The notes below the pieces were generated by a model. The model saw only the letters and a list, made by a program, of their open reading frames with translations, searched no databases and was not told the origin of the DNA. A DNA stretch of 64,000 nt from an uncultured Oscillospiraceae bacterium. Its GTDB lineage: Bacteria > Bacillota > Clostridia > Oscillospirales > Oscillospiraceae. The DNA lies in assembly GCA_934573855.1 (NCBI GenBank), contig CAKTMF010000009.1, positions 1 to 64,000 on the forward strand, read 5' to 3'. Below are positions 1 to 6,341 of this stretch, piece after piece. The position numbers were made by a program, and so were the translations under genes. Positions within the stretch are counted from its first letter, which is position 1, and each line of letters opens with the position of its first letter.

Positions 1-146
1 TGAATGATATATCCGTCGATTGCGATTTTCCGCAGATACGCCGCCATGTTCCGTGTTGGTATCAGCTTCATTTTTTCCTCTATCAATGCGCGTTCTTCTT
101 CCGTAACGCGAAACTTCAACTGCACCGTCCTTTTCCGTCCGTCCAT
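1..146 (-). CDS. MobC-like mobilization protein, N-terminal part (cut by window edge)
   Basis: The minus strand encodes 48 residues beginning MDGRKRTVQLKFRVTEEER, continuing with NMAAYLRKIAIDGYII and running off the window. This is the usual N-terminus of MobC-type relaxosome accessory proteins of Firmicutes mobile elements: a basic start, a ribbon-helix-helix-like strand and the 'TEEER' helix. Such proteins bind near oriT and help the relaxase, whose gene normally follows; it would lie outside the window. The ATG at 146 has a good Shine-Dalgarno sequence (AAGGAG) upstream. Family assignment is by recognition of the N-terminus only. Confidence 0.75.
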   Translation of the reverse strand, partial: MDGRKRTVQLKFRVTEEERALIEEKMKLIPTRNMAAYLRKIAIDGYII

Positions 147-240
147 GTATTCACGCTCCTTTCTGCTGTTTGAGGGTTTGGGACTCTTCCCAGCAAGCAA
201 TTTTCAACCGACGCGCCGGAGCGCGGGAGGTCGAAAATAC

Positions 241-260
241 GGAAGTGGGTACCCGCTTCC
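241..260. other. Near-palindrome upstream of mobC, candidate oriT component
   Basis: GGAAGTGGGTACCCGCTTCC is an inverted repeat with a GGGTACCC core and one mismatched pair. It lies in a gene-free stretch (147-363) just upstream of the mobC-like start. In mobilizable elements oriT usually lies upstream of mobC, so this is a reasonable oriT candidate. No nick site is recognised. Inference from position and symmetry only. Confidence 0.3.
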
Positions 261-363
261 TATGCTTGCTATGTAACTTTTATCCCCTCACTAATACAAC
301 ACCGGGAACGACAAAAAATGCTCGCTTTCGCGGGCATAAATCAGAAAAATATAAAACAAGAGG

Positions 364-388
364 CCGCTTCCTCACATACAGGAAACGG
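364..388 (-). terminator. Hairpin after the XRE gene
   Basis: A 9-bp stem with one mismatch (CCGCTTCCT / AGGAAACGG, 7-nt loop) lies 3 bases past the stop codon of the minus-strand regulator. It is followed on that strand by a T-rich stretch (CTTGTTTTATATTTTTC). Plausible rho-independent terminator. Confidence 0.5.
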
Positions 389-391
389 CTT

Positions 392-736
392 CTATTTGTC
401 CAGCTTCATCAGCTCGTCTATGGCGCTTTCGATAGCGGGCAGATACTTTTCCGGGCAAAGCTGCACCTTGTATTTCACACGCTGGTATTGCTCGGTTTCC
501 TGCTTCCGCAGCTCTGGGTTGAAATACTTTTCAGCCGGTAATCTGCACAGGTGAAAGAGCTGCACCACAAGCGGCATACTCGGAATGGTCGCGTTCAATT
601 CGATGTTGGCCAGATACCGGGGATCGACCCCGATTTTCTCCGCAAGTTCTCTGCGGGAGATACCCAGCTTTTCACGGGCTGTTTTTACATCAGCGCCAAA
701 AGTTTCAAAGCCGGGGCATTGCTCAACTTTTGCCAT
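392..736 (-). CDS. XRE-family helix-turn-helix regulator
   Basis: A 114-residue protein. The N-terminal half is a Cro/C1-type HTH (about residues 12-65): TAREKLGISRRELAEKIGVD with PRYLANIELN, the standard recognition pattern. The C-terminal half is a helical region of about 45 residues of unknown role (KYFNPELRKQETEQYQRVKY). I chose the ATG at 736 rather than the one at 772 because GAGGTGATG lies right before it. It is co-oriented with the mobC-like gene and divergent from the cargo operon, so it may control conjugation genes; that is inference. No ligand domain is visible. Confidence 0.85.
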   Translation of the reverse strand: MAKVEQCPGFETFGADVKTAREKLGISRRELAEKIGVDPRYLANIELNATIPSMPLVVQLFHLCRLPAEKYFNPELRKQETEQYQRVKYKVQLCPEKYLPAIESAIDELMKLDK

Positions 737-838
737 GTTTTCATCACCTCTCAACATTGTATAGTTCATCAATAGTTTTGGGAATGATGTGGAAGAACAT
801 ACACCTATATTTTATTGTCTCTTAGAAATCTCTCCATC

Positions 839-867
839 TTGACAAACACCTTCAAATCAGTTAAAAT
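839..867 (+). promoter_or_regulatory. Sigma-A promoter of the sdpR-like operon
   Basis: A perfect -35 TTGACA (839-844), 17-bp spacer and -10 TAAAAT (862-867). The palindromic operator starts 3 bases after the -10, over the expected transcription start, so a bound repressor would block initiation. Confidence 0.85.
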
Positions 868-869
868 AT

Positions 870-891
870 CATTTAGAAAAAATTCTAAATG
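870..891. promoter_or_regulatory. Operator 1: perfect 9-4-9 palindrome
   Basis: Half-sites CATTTAGAA and TTCTAAATG are separated by AAAA: a perfect 9-bp inverted repeat right after the -10 of the ArsR-type repressor gene. A nearly identical 9-4-9 element sits at 2135-2156 before the ABC transporter genes. ArsR/SdpR repressors bind such palindromes over their own promoters, so autoregulation is the natural reading. Confidence 0.8.
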
Positions 892-909
892 AAGTATGCA
901 GGTGATACT

Positions 910-1191
910 GTGAGTCTACCAGATGTGTTTAAGGCGTTGAGCGACCCTGTTCGACGGGACATATTGCTGTTACTAAAGCAGCGGAGGAAAATGTCCGCTG
1001 GAGAAATTGTTGCAGAATTTGAATTGTCAAACGCTACGATTTCTTACCATCTTTCTATCTTGAAAAAGGCTGATTTGGTTTTTGAAACGCGATACCAAAA
1101 ATATATATACTATGAAATAAATACTTCTGTGTTCGAGGACGCTATGATGTGGCTCATGCAGTTTCGGGGGAGTAACGATGAAGATGAATAG
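910..1191 (+). CDS. SdpR-type ArsR-family autorepressor
   Basis: A 93-residue winged-helix repressor. Visible motifs are FKALSDPVRRDILLLLK at the N-terminus and the recognition helix NATISYHLSILKKADLV. The C-terminal wing (FETRYQKYIYYEINTSVFED) matches the SdpR subgroup and lacks the metal-binding ELCVCDL motif of arsenic/cadmium sensors. I chose the GTG at 910 (AGGTGA upstream). The ATG at 889 lies inside the operator, about 15 nt from the predicted transcription start and without a ribosome binding site. It overlaps the SdpI-like gene by 14 bases. In Bacillus, SdpR represses sdpRI until it is sequestered at the membrane by SdpI; a similar logic is likely but inferred. Confidence 0.85.
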   Translation: MSLPDVFKALSDPVRRDILLLLKQRRKMSAGEIVAEFELSNATISYHLSILKKADLVFETRYQKYIYYEINTSVFEDAMMWLMQFRGSNDEDE

Positions 1192-1780
1192 GAACGCAAG
1201 AATAACACTGATAATGACAACCGCAGTCTGTTTAGCTATCTTAGCTACCGCTGCGATTATCAACACTATTCATGGGAATGAAAACCAAGCCCTTGTTATT
1301 CAATGCATAATCTTTGCGGTTTATAACATTGCACTGAACTTTGCGTTGAACAACATCCGCATAGTGAAACAAAATGCAGCAAGAAAATTGGTGCTTATCG
1401 GTAAATGGAGTATGCCCCTCGCAAGTGTCGTGTGCCTTATCCTGCAAGCTGACTCTTTTCTTCCTGTTCAGATTAACACGGAGACTTTTACCTGCTTTTT
1501 TGTAGGGATCATTTTGATTATTGTCGGCAACTACTTTCCCAAAAATCATATTAACTACTTTGTTGGATTAAAGTTTCCATGGCTCTTTAAGGACGAAGAA
1601 GGATGGTACAAAACCCATAAACTTGGCAGTTATACGTGGATAATTGCCGGACTGGTACTGCTTGTTCATCCTCTACATCATATTACAAAAGTAACCACTC
1701 CGCTGGTCATCATATTGGCGGTTGCTGTTCCGTTGGTATACTCGTTGGCTCTGTACATTCAAAGACAAAAAAGGGTATAA
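1178..1780 (+). CDS. SdpI-family membrane protein
   Basis: A 200-residue protein with about six hydrophobic segments, and the SdpI-family signature near residues 128-150 (VGLKFPWLFKDEEGWYKTH, equivalent to the family's GxRTPWTL...W..TH). The SdpI family comprises integral membrane immunity proteins against SdpC-type toxins; Bacillus SdpI also acts as receptor that draws the SdpR repressor to the membrane. The pairing with an SdpR-type repressor, translationally overlapped, supports this. No SdpC-like toxin gene is seen nearby, so here the module would protect against an external compound. Start ATG has GGGGGAG upstream; a second Met is two codons in. Confidence 0.85.
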   Translation: MKMNRNARITLIMTTAVCLAILATAAIINTIHGNENQALVIQCIIFAVYNIALNFALNNIRIVKQNAARKLVLIGKWSMPLASVVCLILQADSFLPVQINTETFTCFFVGIILIIVGNYFPKNHINYFVGLKFPWLFKDEEGWYKTHKLGSYTWIIAGLVLLVHPLHHITKVTTPLVIILAVAVPLVYSLALYIQRQKRV

Positions 1781-1794
1781 GGAGGTAATGAACC

Positions 1795-2100
1795 ATGAAA
1801 TCTACGACAAAACACATCATCCTAAGCACACTTTTGTGCATACTTACGCTTGCGGTGTTCCTCGGCTTTTATTCTAAACTTCCGCAATCAGTCCCCGTTC
1901 ATTTCGATAGCGCCGGAAACCCTAATTCATTTTGGCCCCGAAATGCGCTTGTATTTGGCGGACCGGCTGCTTTCAGCGTGATTAACCTGATCGTGGCTTT
2001 TCGGCTAAAGGCTCAGGAAGGAAAATCCTTTTTGTACTACATTACGCCTGTGCTTGCCTTTGTTATCACAGGTATGCTTATCTACATGGGGATGAAATGA
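1795..2100 (+). CDS. DUF1648 membrane protein (SdpI-like N-terminal domain)
   Basis: A 101-residue protein with three predicted membrane spans and the DUF1648 signature KLPQSVPVHFDSAGNPNSF. DUF1648 is commonly fused N-terminal to SdpI domains in larger SdpI proteins. Here it is a separate gene right after the SdpI-like gene, so the two may form one split immunity protein. AAGGAGG precedes the ATG. It is the last gene before a second promoter-operator. Confidence 0.8.
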   Translation: MKSTTKHIILSTLLCILTLAVFLGFYSKLPQSVPVHFDSAGNPNSFWPRNALVFGGPAAFSVINLIVAFRLKAQEGKSFLYYITPVLAFVITGMLIYMGMK

Positions 2101-2103
2101 AAA

Positions 2104-2132
2104 TTGAATGCGGAGTGGTTATTTTTTTGATT
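2104..2132 (+). promoter_or_regulatory. Second promoter, before the ABC transporter genes
   Basis: TTGAAT (2104-2109), 17-bp spacer and a weak TTGATT (2127-2132). The distances to the following palindrome (31 bases from -35 start, 3 from -10 end) are identical to those of the promoter at 839-867. The individual boxes are weak; the matched geometry is the main evidence. Confidence 0.5.
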
Positions 2133-2134
2133 TT

Positions 2135-2156
2135 CATTTCGATTTTTTTCTAAATG
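2135..2156. promoter_or_regulatory. Operator 2: 9-4-9 palindrome matching operator 1
   Basis: Half-sites CATTTCGAT and TTCTAAATG with a 4-base spacer. The right half is identical to operator 1 and the left half matches 7 of 9. The ABC gene's first in-frame ATG (2154) lies inside it, just as the ATG at 889 lies inside operator 1. It suggests the same repressor controls immunity and transporter genes. Confidence 0.7.
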
Positions 2157-2171
2157 ATAGTGGGTGGTTTT

Positions 2172-2906
2172 ATGCTTGAAATCAAAAACTTTTCAAAGAA
2201 ATATGGCGATAAAGAGGCTGTCAGCAGCTTGAGTTTTGTCGTGAATGATGGCGACATTATGGGGTTTGTCGGAAAAAACGGGGCAGGAAAGACTACAACA
2301 TTAAAAGCATGTATGGGGATTATAACTCTTACCGAGGGAGATATTCTTCTGGACGGTATCTCGGTTGTCAAAGACCCGATAGTTTGTAAAAGAAGCATGG
2401 CGTATGTTCCTGACACTCCGCGATTAGAGGAATATATGACAGGGATGCAATATCTTAATTTCGTTTGCGATATATATCAGGTTCCGTCAAAAGAGAGACA
2501 GCAAAACATAGAGCGGTTGATCCATGCCTTTCAGATGGAGCCGCATATTTCTGGTTTGATTTCATCGTATTCACATGGTATGAAGCAAAAAGTGGCTTTA
2601 ATTGCGGCCTTTTCTCACAATCCCAAATTTTTGGTTTTGGATGAGCCTTTCGTCGGATTAGACCCGGAAGCCTTTATTGCTCTGAAAGATCAAATGAAAA
2701 TGCTCTGCCGTAAAAGAAGCTCTGTACTGTTTTCAAGTCACATTCTCGATGTAGTTGAAAAACTGTGCAATAAAATCTCAATCATAAAGGATGGAAGGCT
2801 TTTATACTCCGGTACAACCGAAGAACTTATCGGCGTTGAGGGATTGGAAGAAGCATTTATGGAGTTGAATAGTAATGAAAGATTTGATCCGTCTATTGAA
2901 AAATGA
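2172..2906 (+). CDS. ABC transporter ATP-binding protein
   Basis: A 244-residue nucleotide-binding domain with Walker A GKNGAGKTTT (about residues 35-44), signature YSHGMKQKVAL, Walker B FLVLDEPFVGLDP and the switch histidine SSHILD. It has the form of exporter ATPases that pair with a separate membrane subunit (bacitracin/lantibiotic-type). I chose the ATG at 2172 (MLEIKNFSKKYGD), with GGGTGG upstream, over the ATG at 2154 inside the operator. The permease gene overlaps its 3-prime end by 32 bases. Export of a membrane-active peptide or toxin is a reasonable guess given the SdpRI neighbours, but substrate is unknown. Confidence 0.9.
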   Translation: MLEIKNFSKKYGDKEAVSSLSFVVNDGDIMGFVGKNGAGKTTTLKACMGIITLTEGDILLDGISVVKDPIVCKRSMAYVPDTPRLEEYMTGMQYLNFVCDIYQVPSKERQQNIERLIHAFQMEPHISGLISSYSHGMKQKVALIAAFSHNPKFLVLDEPFVGLDPEAFIALKDQMKMLCRKRSSVLFSSHILDVVEKLCNKISIIKDGRLLYSGTTEELIGVEGLEEAFMELNSNERFDPSIEK

Positions 2907-4485
2907 CTTTACTCGGATATTCAGAATAAATCAAATGCGCTACGGTAAACCTTCGCAGCGCAGCAAGGCTATTTCTTTGTACATTTTAATTTTTGCTGTT
3001 GTGATTGGGATAATCATTTACTGGATGAACTCTTTGCACACAGTTTTTTCCTACGCATGGACAATTGAAGAAGTAATTGCTTACTTTTTCGGGCCAATGT
3101 TGAAAGTCAGTGTTGTCCTCAATCTTTTCATAGGTGTTTTTTGGGGCAGCGGACTTCTTTTATCTGACAAAAATGTTGAAGCAAAGCTCGCGTTGCCAAT
3201 TCCAATGCTATACATTTCACTTTCTAAACTCTGTATTCTCTATATTCTCCAACTGTTTCTTAACAGCTTCTTGCTGTTCCCGATGGTGCATTTGTACCGT
3301 ATAGCAGCGGAAACCTCACCTTTGTATTATTTTGCAATGGCTGTTGTCGTTTTGCTCTTACCAGTCATTCCTAGCCTTTTAGGGACAATTTTAGGCACAG
3401 GTATTTACTACATTATGCACAAGCTCTCTATTCTGCTGCCTCGATTAAAAACAGTAGCGGCTGTGATTATTCTATTTGCATATCTGGCCTATATTTTTTT
3501 ACGTTTTTCGGCTGTCCCAGGAGGCTCAACGAACACTATTTTGATTCCTCTTTTCTCGGGGAAAGGGCTACTTGATAAATCAATACAATCCATTGTGAGC
3601 TTACAAGGTTTTTCCTTTATCCTGTACCTTTCAGGGGTTTTGCTTTTAGGATACTTAATGTCTCGTCTTATTTGTAGCATATTTCGGCATTGGTACTGCG
3701 ATCTCTCGCGTAATACAAAATCTACCTCCCTGCAAGGTGCTTACTCTTTTAAGCATAAAGGTATAGTTGGAGCCTTGGTTGCACGAGAACGGCATCGGTA
3801 TTTTTCAGTTCCTGTCTACGTAATCAATACCGCGTCCGGCTATATGATGGCAACTGTTTTTGTTGTTTTTGCCGTTGTTATAAAGGGGGACGTTGCTTCA
3901 CAAATAGACCAATTTGGCAAACTGTTTCAAGTCCCTTCTGCATCCGTAGAAGTGCTGTATACCTATGTGCTCACAATTCTGTTATCTCTCTCCTGTACGA
4001 CATTTCCAAGCGTTTCTATGGAAGGAAAAAACATGGAACTTGTAAAATCCATGCCAATAACTGCATTTGAATTTATCAAGGCAAAGATCTTGTTTCATCT
4101 TTCGCTGTCTATTCCAATAACACTCGTCCTCAATACGGCTTTAGCATTTGGCTTACACCTTCAATGGACAGCTATCCTTTCTGGCTACTTGCTACCACTT
4201 GTTTTTTCCGCGTTTATTGGGGTAGCAGGGTGTATTGCGAACTTGCTATTTCCCAATTTTGATTGGGAGAACGCTACATATATTGTTAAGCGCAGTATAC
4301 CTGCAATTCTAAATGCACTGATAAGCATGGCTTTGTCTTGCGGTGGATTCTATATTCTTATAAAGCATTTTCCCAAACATCTTTTCATCGGGAATGCCGT
4401 TATTATCCTTATTGTAGTGGGTTTAACAGCAGCAGCTATTCTTTGGCTAAAAGAAAAGGGTGAGATTCTTTATCGTAAGTTGTGA
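2875..4485 (+). CDS. ABC transporter permease
   Basis: A 536-residue integral membrane protein with about twelve hydrophobic segments in two blocks, one beginning near residue 30 (SLYILIFAVVIGIIIYWMN) and one in the C-terminal half. Between them is a soluble stretch (about residues 270-310, ending VARERHRYFSVPVY) typical of large ABC-2-like permeases of Firmicutes. It overlaps the ATPase gene, so the two are translationally coupled and form one transporter. No close named family recognised. The region is distinctly more AT-rich than the flanking host DNA, consistent with cargo of a mobile element. Confidence 0.8.
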   Translation: MKDLIRLLKNDFTRIFRINQMRYGKPSQRSKAISLYILIFAVVIGIIIYWMNSLHTVFSYAWTIEEVIAYFFGPMLKVSVVLNLFIGVFWGSGLLLSDKNVEAKLALPIPMLYISLSKLCILYILQLFLNSFLLFPMVHLYRIAAETSPLYYFAMAVVVLLLPVIPSLLGTILGTGIYYIMHKLSILLPRLKTVAAVIILFAYLAYIFLRFSAVPGGSTNTILIPLFSGKGLLDKSIQSIVSLQGFSFILYLSGVLLLGYLMSRLICSIFRHWYCDLSRNTKSTSLQGAYSFKHKGIVGALVARERHRYFSVPVYVINTASGYMMATVFVVFAVVIKGDVASQIDQFGKLFQVPSASVEVLYTYVLTILLSLSCTTFPSVSMEGKNMELVKSMPITAFEFIKAKILFHLSLSIPITLVLNTALAFGLHLQWTAILSGYLLPLVFSAFIGVAGCIANLLFPNFDWENATYIVKRSIPAILNALISMALSCGGFYILIKHFPKHLFIGNAVIILIVVGLTAAAILWLKEKGEILYRKL

Positions 4486-4536
4486 GAAATGATAGTCGTA
4501 TCATCCATTACTGGCTTATACTAAGGAGCCCTGATT

Positions 4537-4587
4537 ATGAGTATTCACACGAAAGAAGAATCGGGAAAGCCGCATGACGGCGGGTAG
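4537..4587 (+). CDS. Putative 16-residue leader peptide
   Basis: An ATG with AAGGAG eleven bases upstream opens a 16-codon frame, MSIHTKEESGKPHDGG, ending in TAG. Its 3-prime part carries GGGAAAGCCGC, an exact copy of bases from the 3-prime arm of the downstream hairpin (4638-4648 and the bases before it), so ribosome position on this peptide could choose between alternative RNA folds. That is the layout of ribosome-controlled attenuators. Expression of the peptide is inferred. Confidence 0.45.
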   Translation: MSIHTKEESGKPHDGG

Positions 4588-4663
4588 TGCAGGTGTGGCC
4601 TTACTATAACCTTTTCTTTGACGGCGGCTTTTCCGGGAAAGCCGCCGTTTATGCTTGCACTAC
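4563..4663 (+). promoter_or_regulatory. Attenuator-like leader RNA with competing helices
   Basis: Three pairings are visible. An outer stem is GTAGTGCA (4584-4591) with TGCACTAC (4656-4663). An inner stem is ACGGCGGCTTT (4621-4631) with AAAGCCGCCGT (4638-4648). A competing upstream copy GGGAAAGCCGC (4563-4573) can pair with the same GCGGCTTTTCC arm (4625-4634, one bulge). It is followed by a hairpin-borne ribosome binding site at 4688-4709. It sits between the cargo operon and the ICE regulatory genes. Confidence 0.5.
4621..4655 (+). terminator. Strong GC-rich hairpin, probable attenuator terminator
   Basis: A perfect 11-bp stem with a 6-base loop followed by GTTTATGCTT. The U-tract is weak, so termination efficiency is uncertain. 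Confidence 0.45.
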
Positions 4664-4687
4664 AACTTGATAGCTGACAAATAAGCG

Positions 4688-4709
4688 GCGGCAACAGGAG
4701 GATTGCCGC
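4688..4709 (+). promoter_or_regulatory. Hairpin presenting the Shine-Dalgarno of the next gene
   Basis: GCGGCAA (4688-4694) pairs with TTGCCGC (4703-4709); the loop CAGGAGGA carries the ribosome binding site for the ATG at 4711. The stem ends two bases before the start codon, so folding could affect initiation. Confidence 0.45.
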
Positions 4710-4710
4710 T

Positions 4711-4992
4711 ATGTCAAACTTCCATCTTTACCCGGATCATATCTGCATACGCAAAAAAATCCTGTATGCTCCTTGGGCGTTTCATGCCCTTGCTGATGAA
4801 TTATACGATGTAGGAATTACATACATTGCCATGCTTCGGCGCTCGGTTGAACTATGTTTAGCCGGGCGTCTTTTGCATTTTTCTCAAAAAAATTTTCAAA
4901 AAAGGAGGGTTAAGCGAGCACGCGATAGGTCGGAAACGGTTGTACTGACGGAAAGGGAAAAAACCACTTATTCCCCCACGGAAAGGGGGTGA
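4711..4992 (+). CDS. Small ICE protein of unknown function
   Basis: A 93-residue frame, beginning MSNFHLYPDHICIRKK, with a strong AGGAGG nine bases before the ATG and ending over the next gene's translation start region. The first half has helix-forming stretches (ALADELYDVGITYIAMLRRS); the second half is strongly basic (QKRRVKRARDRSE). I do not recognise the family. Position just upstream of the sigma-like gene resembles small ORFs of Tn916-type regulatory modules. The basic C-terminus might indicate nucleic acid contact, or the true protein may be shorter. Confidence 0.55.
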   Translation: MSNFHLYPDHICIRKKILYAPWAFHALADELYDVGITYIAMLRRSVELCLAGRLLHFSQKNFQKRRVKRARDRSETVVLTEREKTTYSPTERG

Positions 4993-4997
4993 TAACG

Positions 4998-5426
4998 ATG
5001 GCGAATATCCCCCGTCAGAGCGTGCCGTACCGCTTCGACGCCTTTTGTAAGAAAGTGCTGCGGAATGAAGCCGTGGACTATCTGCTTCAAATGAGACAGC
5101 AGTACCAACGGGAAATGTCGTTCAGTGATCTTTCGTATTCAGAGCTACAAAGTCTCTGTTACACGGAGGAATACCCCAGCGACAGCTTCACCTTTACGGC
5201 GCACGGTTGCGAGCTGCGGATTGACAATGAGCAAGTCGCGGAGGTCTTTGTGGAGCTGTCCCCGACAGAACAAAGCATCCTGATCCTGCGTTTCGTTATG
5301 GATATGACGGATAAGGAAGTCGGGGCTGTTTTGGGAATGTCCCGCTGCGCGGTGCAACGGCGCAGGACAAAGACGCTGGACAAGATGCGCGACAAGCTGA
5401 AAACGCTTCTGCCGAAAGGAGGTTAG
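4998..5426 (+). CDS. Sigma-70-like ICE regulatory protein (Tn916 Orf7 type)
   Basis: A 142-residue protein whose C-terminal part is a sigma region-4 helix-turn-helix: ELSPTEQSILILRFVMDMTD followed by KEVGAVLGMSRCAVQRRRTK. The N-terminus lacks a recognisable region 2. This is the pattern of Orf7-type sigma-like regulators that sit upstream of xis and int in Tn916-like elements and activate transfer or excision genes. Start ATG 4998 has GGGGGTGAT before it. The next gene starts 5 bases after its stop codon. Confidence 0.8.
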   Translation: MANIPRQSVPYRFDAFCKKVLRNEAVDYLLQMRQQYQREMSFSDLSYSELQSLCYTEEYPSDSFTFTAHGCELRIDNEQVAEVFVELSPTEQSILILRFVMDMTDKEVGAVLGMSRCAVQRRRTKTLDKMRDKLKTLLPKGG

Positions 5427-5430
5427 CACG

Positions 5431-5679
5431 ATGAATCAGGACAATAACCGTTCTTGTAATTATGAGCTACTTCCTCTTGCGGTGATCGAGGCCGCCCATG
5501 CCGGTGATCCGTCCGCTATGGATCGGGTGCTGCGGCATTACGACAGGTACATCAAAAAGCTCTGCACCCGCAAGCTCTATGATGACTGCGGACAAGAACA
5601 CTACTGCGTGGACGAGTACATGAAGCGTCATTTGGAAATCAAGCTCATAACCGCCATTGTCAACATGAAATTGGATTGA
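5431..5679 (+). CDS. Helix-turn-helix ICE protein (Tn916 Orf8 type)
   Basis: An 82-residue protein with the conserved pattern PLAVIEAAHAGDPSAMDRVL, then HYDRYIKKLCTRKLYDDCG and a C-terminal helix (MKRHLEIKLITAIV). This small family regularly follows the sigma-like gene in Firmicutes conjugative transposons and is annotated as a helix-turn-helix regulator. It has an AAAGGAGG ribosome binding site overlapping the upstream stop. The role in ICE regulation is inferred from context. Confidence 0.8.
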   Translation: MNQDNNRSCNYELLPLAVIEAAHAGDPSAMDRVLRHYDRYIKKLCTRKLYDDCGQEHYCVDEYMKRHLEIKLITAIVNMKLD

Positions 5680-6101
5680 CTATATCAGCTCCGGCCTGAA
5701 AGCGGCTTACCCCTTTCCCCGCGTTCTCCCGGAAATGACGAATGAACCTTGACAAAGAAAGCGACGCAAGATAACGGCGGCGCAGTATAGGGCAAATCGG
5801 ATACGTTCCTTTTGCGCCGAGCCATACGGCGGGTGCGCCATGACCCCTATTCAGGGCGAGCGATCAACACCGCTGCCGCGAAGCAAGTTTAGCAGCTTGC
5901 AGGCAACGACGCGCAGAATACATAATGATACTCCCTTACAGCCACAGTCCGAGCGTTCAAAGCGTCGCAGGCAATGGGTAGGGCTGCATGAGAACCATGC
6001 AGGGGTGAAACTCCCGTGAGGTTGTGCTAACAACCGTCCGATTAAAGCCCCATTTATAAATCAAGACCTTTTAGCCATTACCACGAAAGGGGGTTATCTC
6101 A
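5680..6101 (+). other. Non-coding, apparently structured stretch before xis
   Basis: No credible gene in these 422 bases. The 3-prime part holds three consecutive hairpins: CTGCATG/CATGCAG (5984-6002, loop AGAAC), a short GGG/CCC stem around GTGAAA (6003-6015), and GGTTGT/ACAACC (6020-6035, loop GCTA). A TTGACA at 5749-5754 has only a poor -10 (TAACGG) at 17 bp. It may be a leader RNA for xis-int, DNA recognised by Int/Xis, or an RNA element remnant; I cannot match it to a known class. Confidence 0.45.
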
Positions 6102-6338
6102 TTGGCAAAAAAGGAAACGACAAGCCCCGCTATCCCCGTATTCCCTATGTTAAAGACCGTTGAGCAAATGAGCAAGATTAGCGGCATTGGGGAAAACAAA
6201 TTGCGCGAGCTTATGGATAGCGGCGAGCTTGAATATATACAGAATGGTAACCGCCGTTTAATTGCCGACGCTGCTATTTGGGATTGGTACCACAGGGCAA
6301 AGCGAAAGGCAAATCCCTCGGCACGACAGGGAGGTTAA
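6102..6338 (+). CDS. xis: Excisionase (Xis)
   Basis: A 78-residue DNA-binding protein with an excisionase-type winged helix-turn-helix: MSKISGIGENKLRELMDSG, then ELEYIQNGNRRLIADAAIWD with the typical wing 'NGNRRLI'. It bends DNA at the element ends and drives integrase toward excision. The start is a TTG with AAAGGGGG upstream. The stop is three bases before the integrase start, the usual xis-int arrangement of Tn916/Tn1549-type elements. Confidence 0.85.
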   Translation: MAKKETTSPAIPVFPMLKTVEQMSKISGIGENKLRELMDSGELEYIQNGNRRLIADAAIWDWYHRAKRKANPSARQGG

Positions 6339-6341
6339 GCT

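Noticed and set aside
889..909. ATG at 889 as start of the SdpR-like gene
   Set aside because: It lies inside the operator, about 15 bases from the predicted transcript start, without a ribosome binding site; the GTG at 910 has one.
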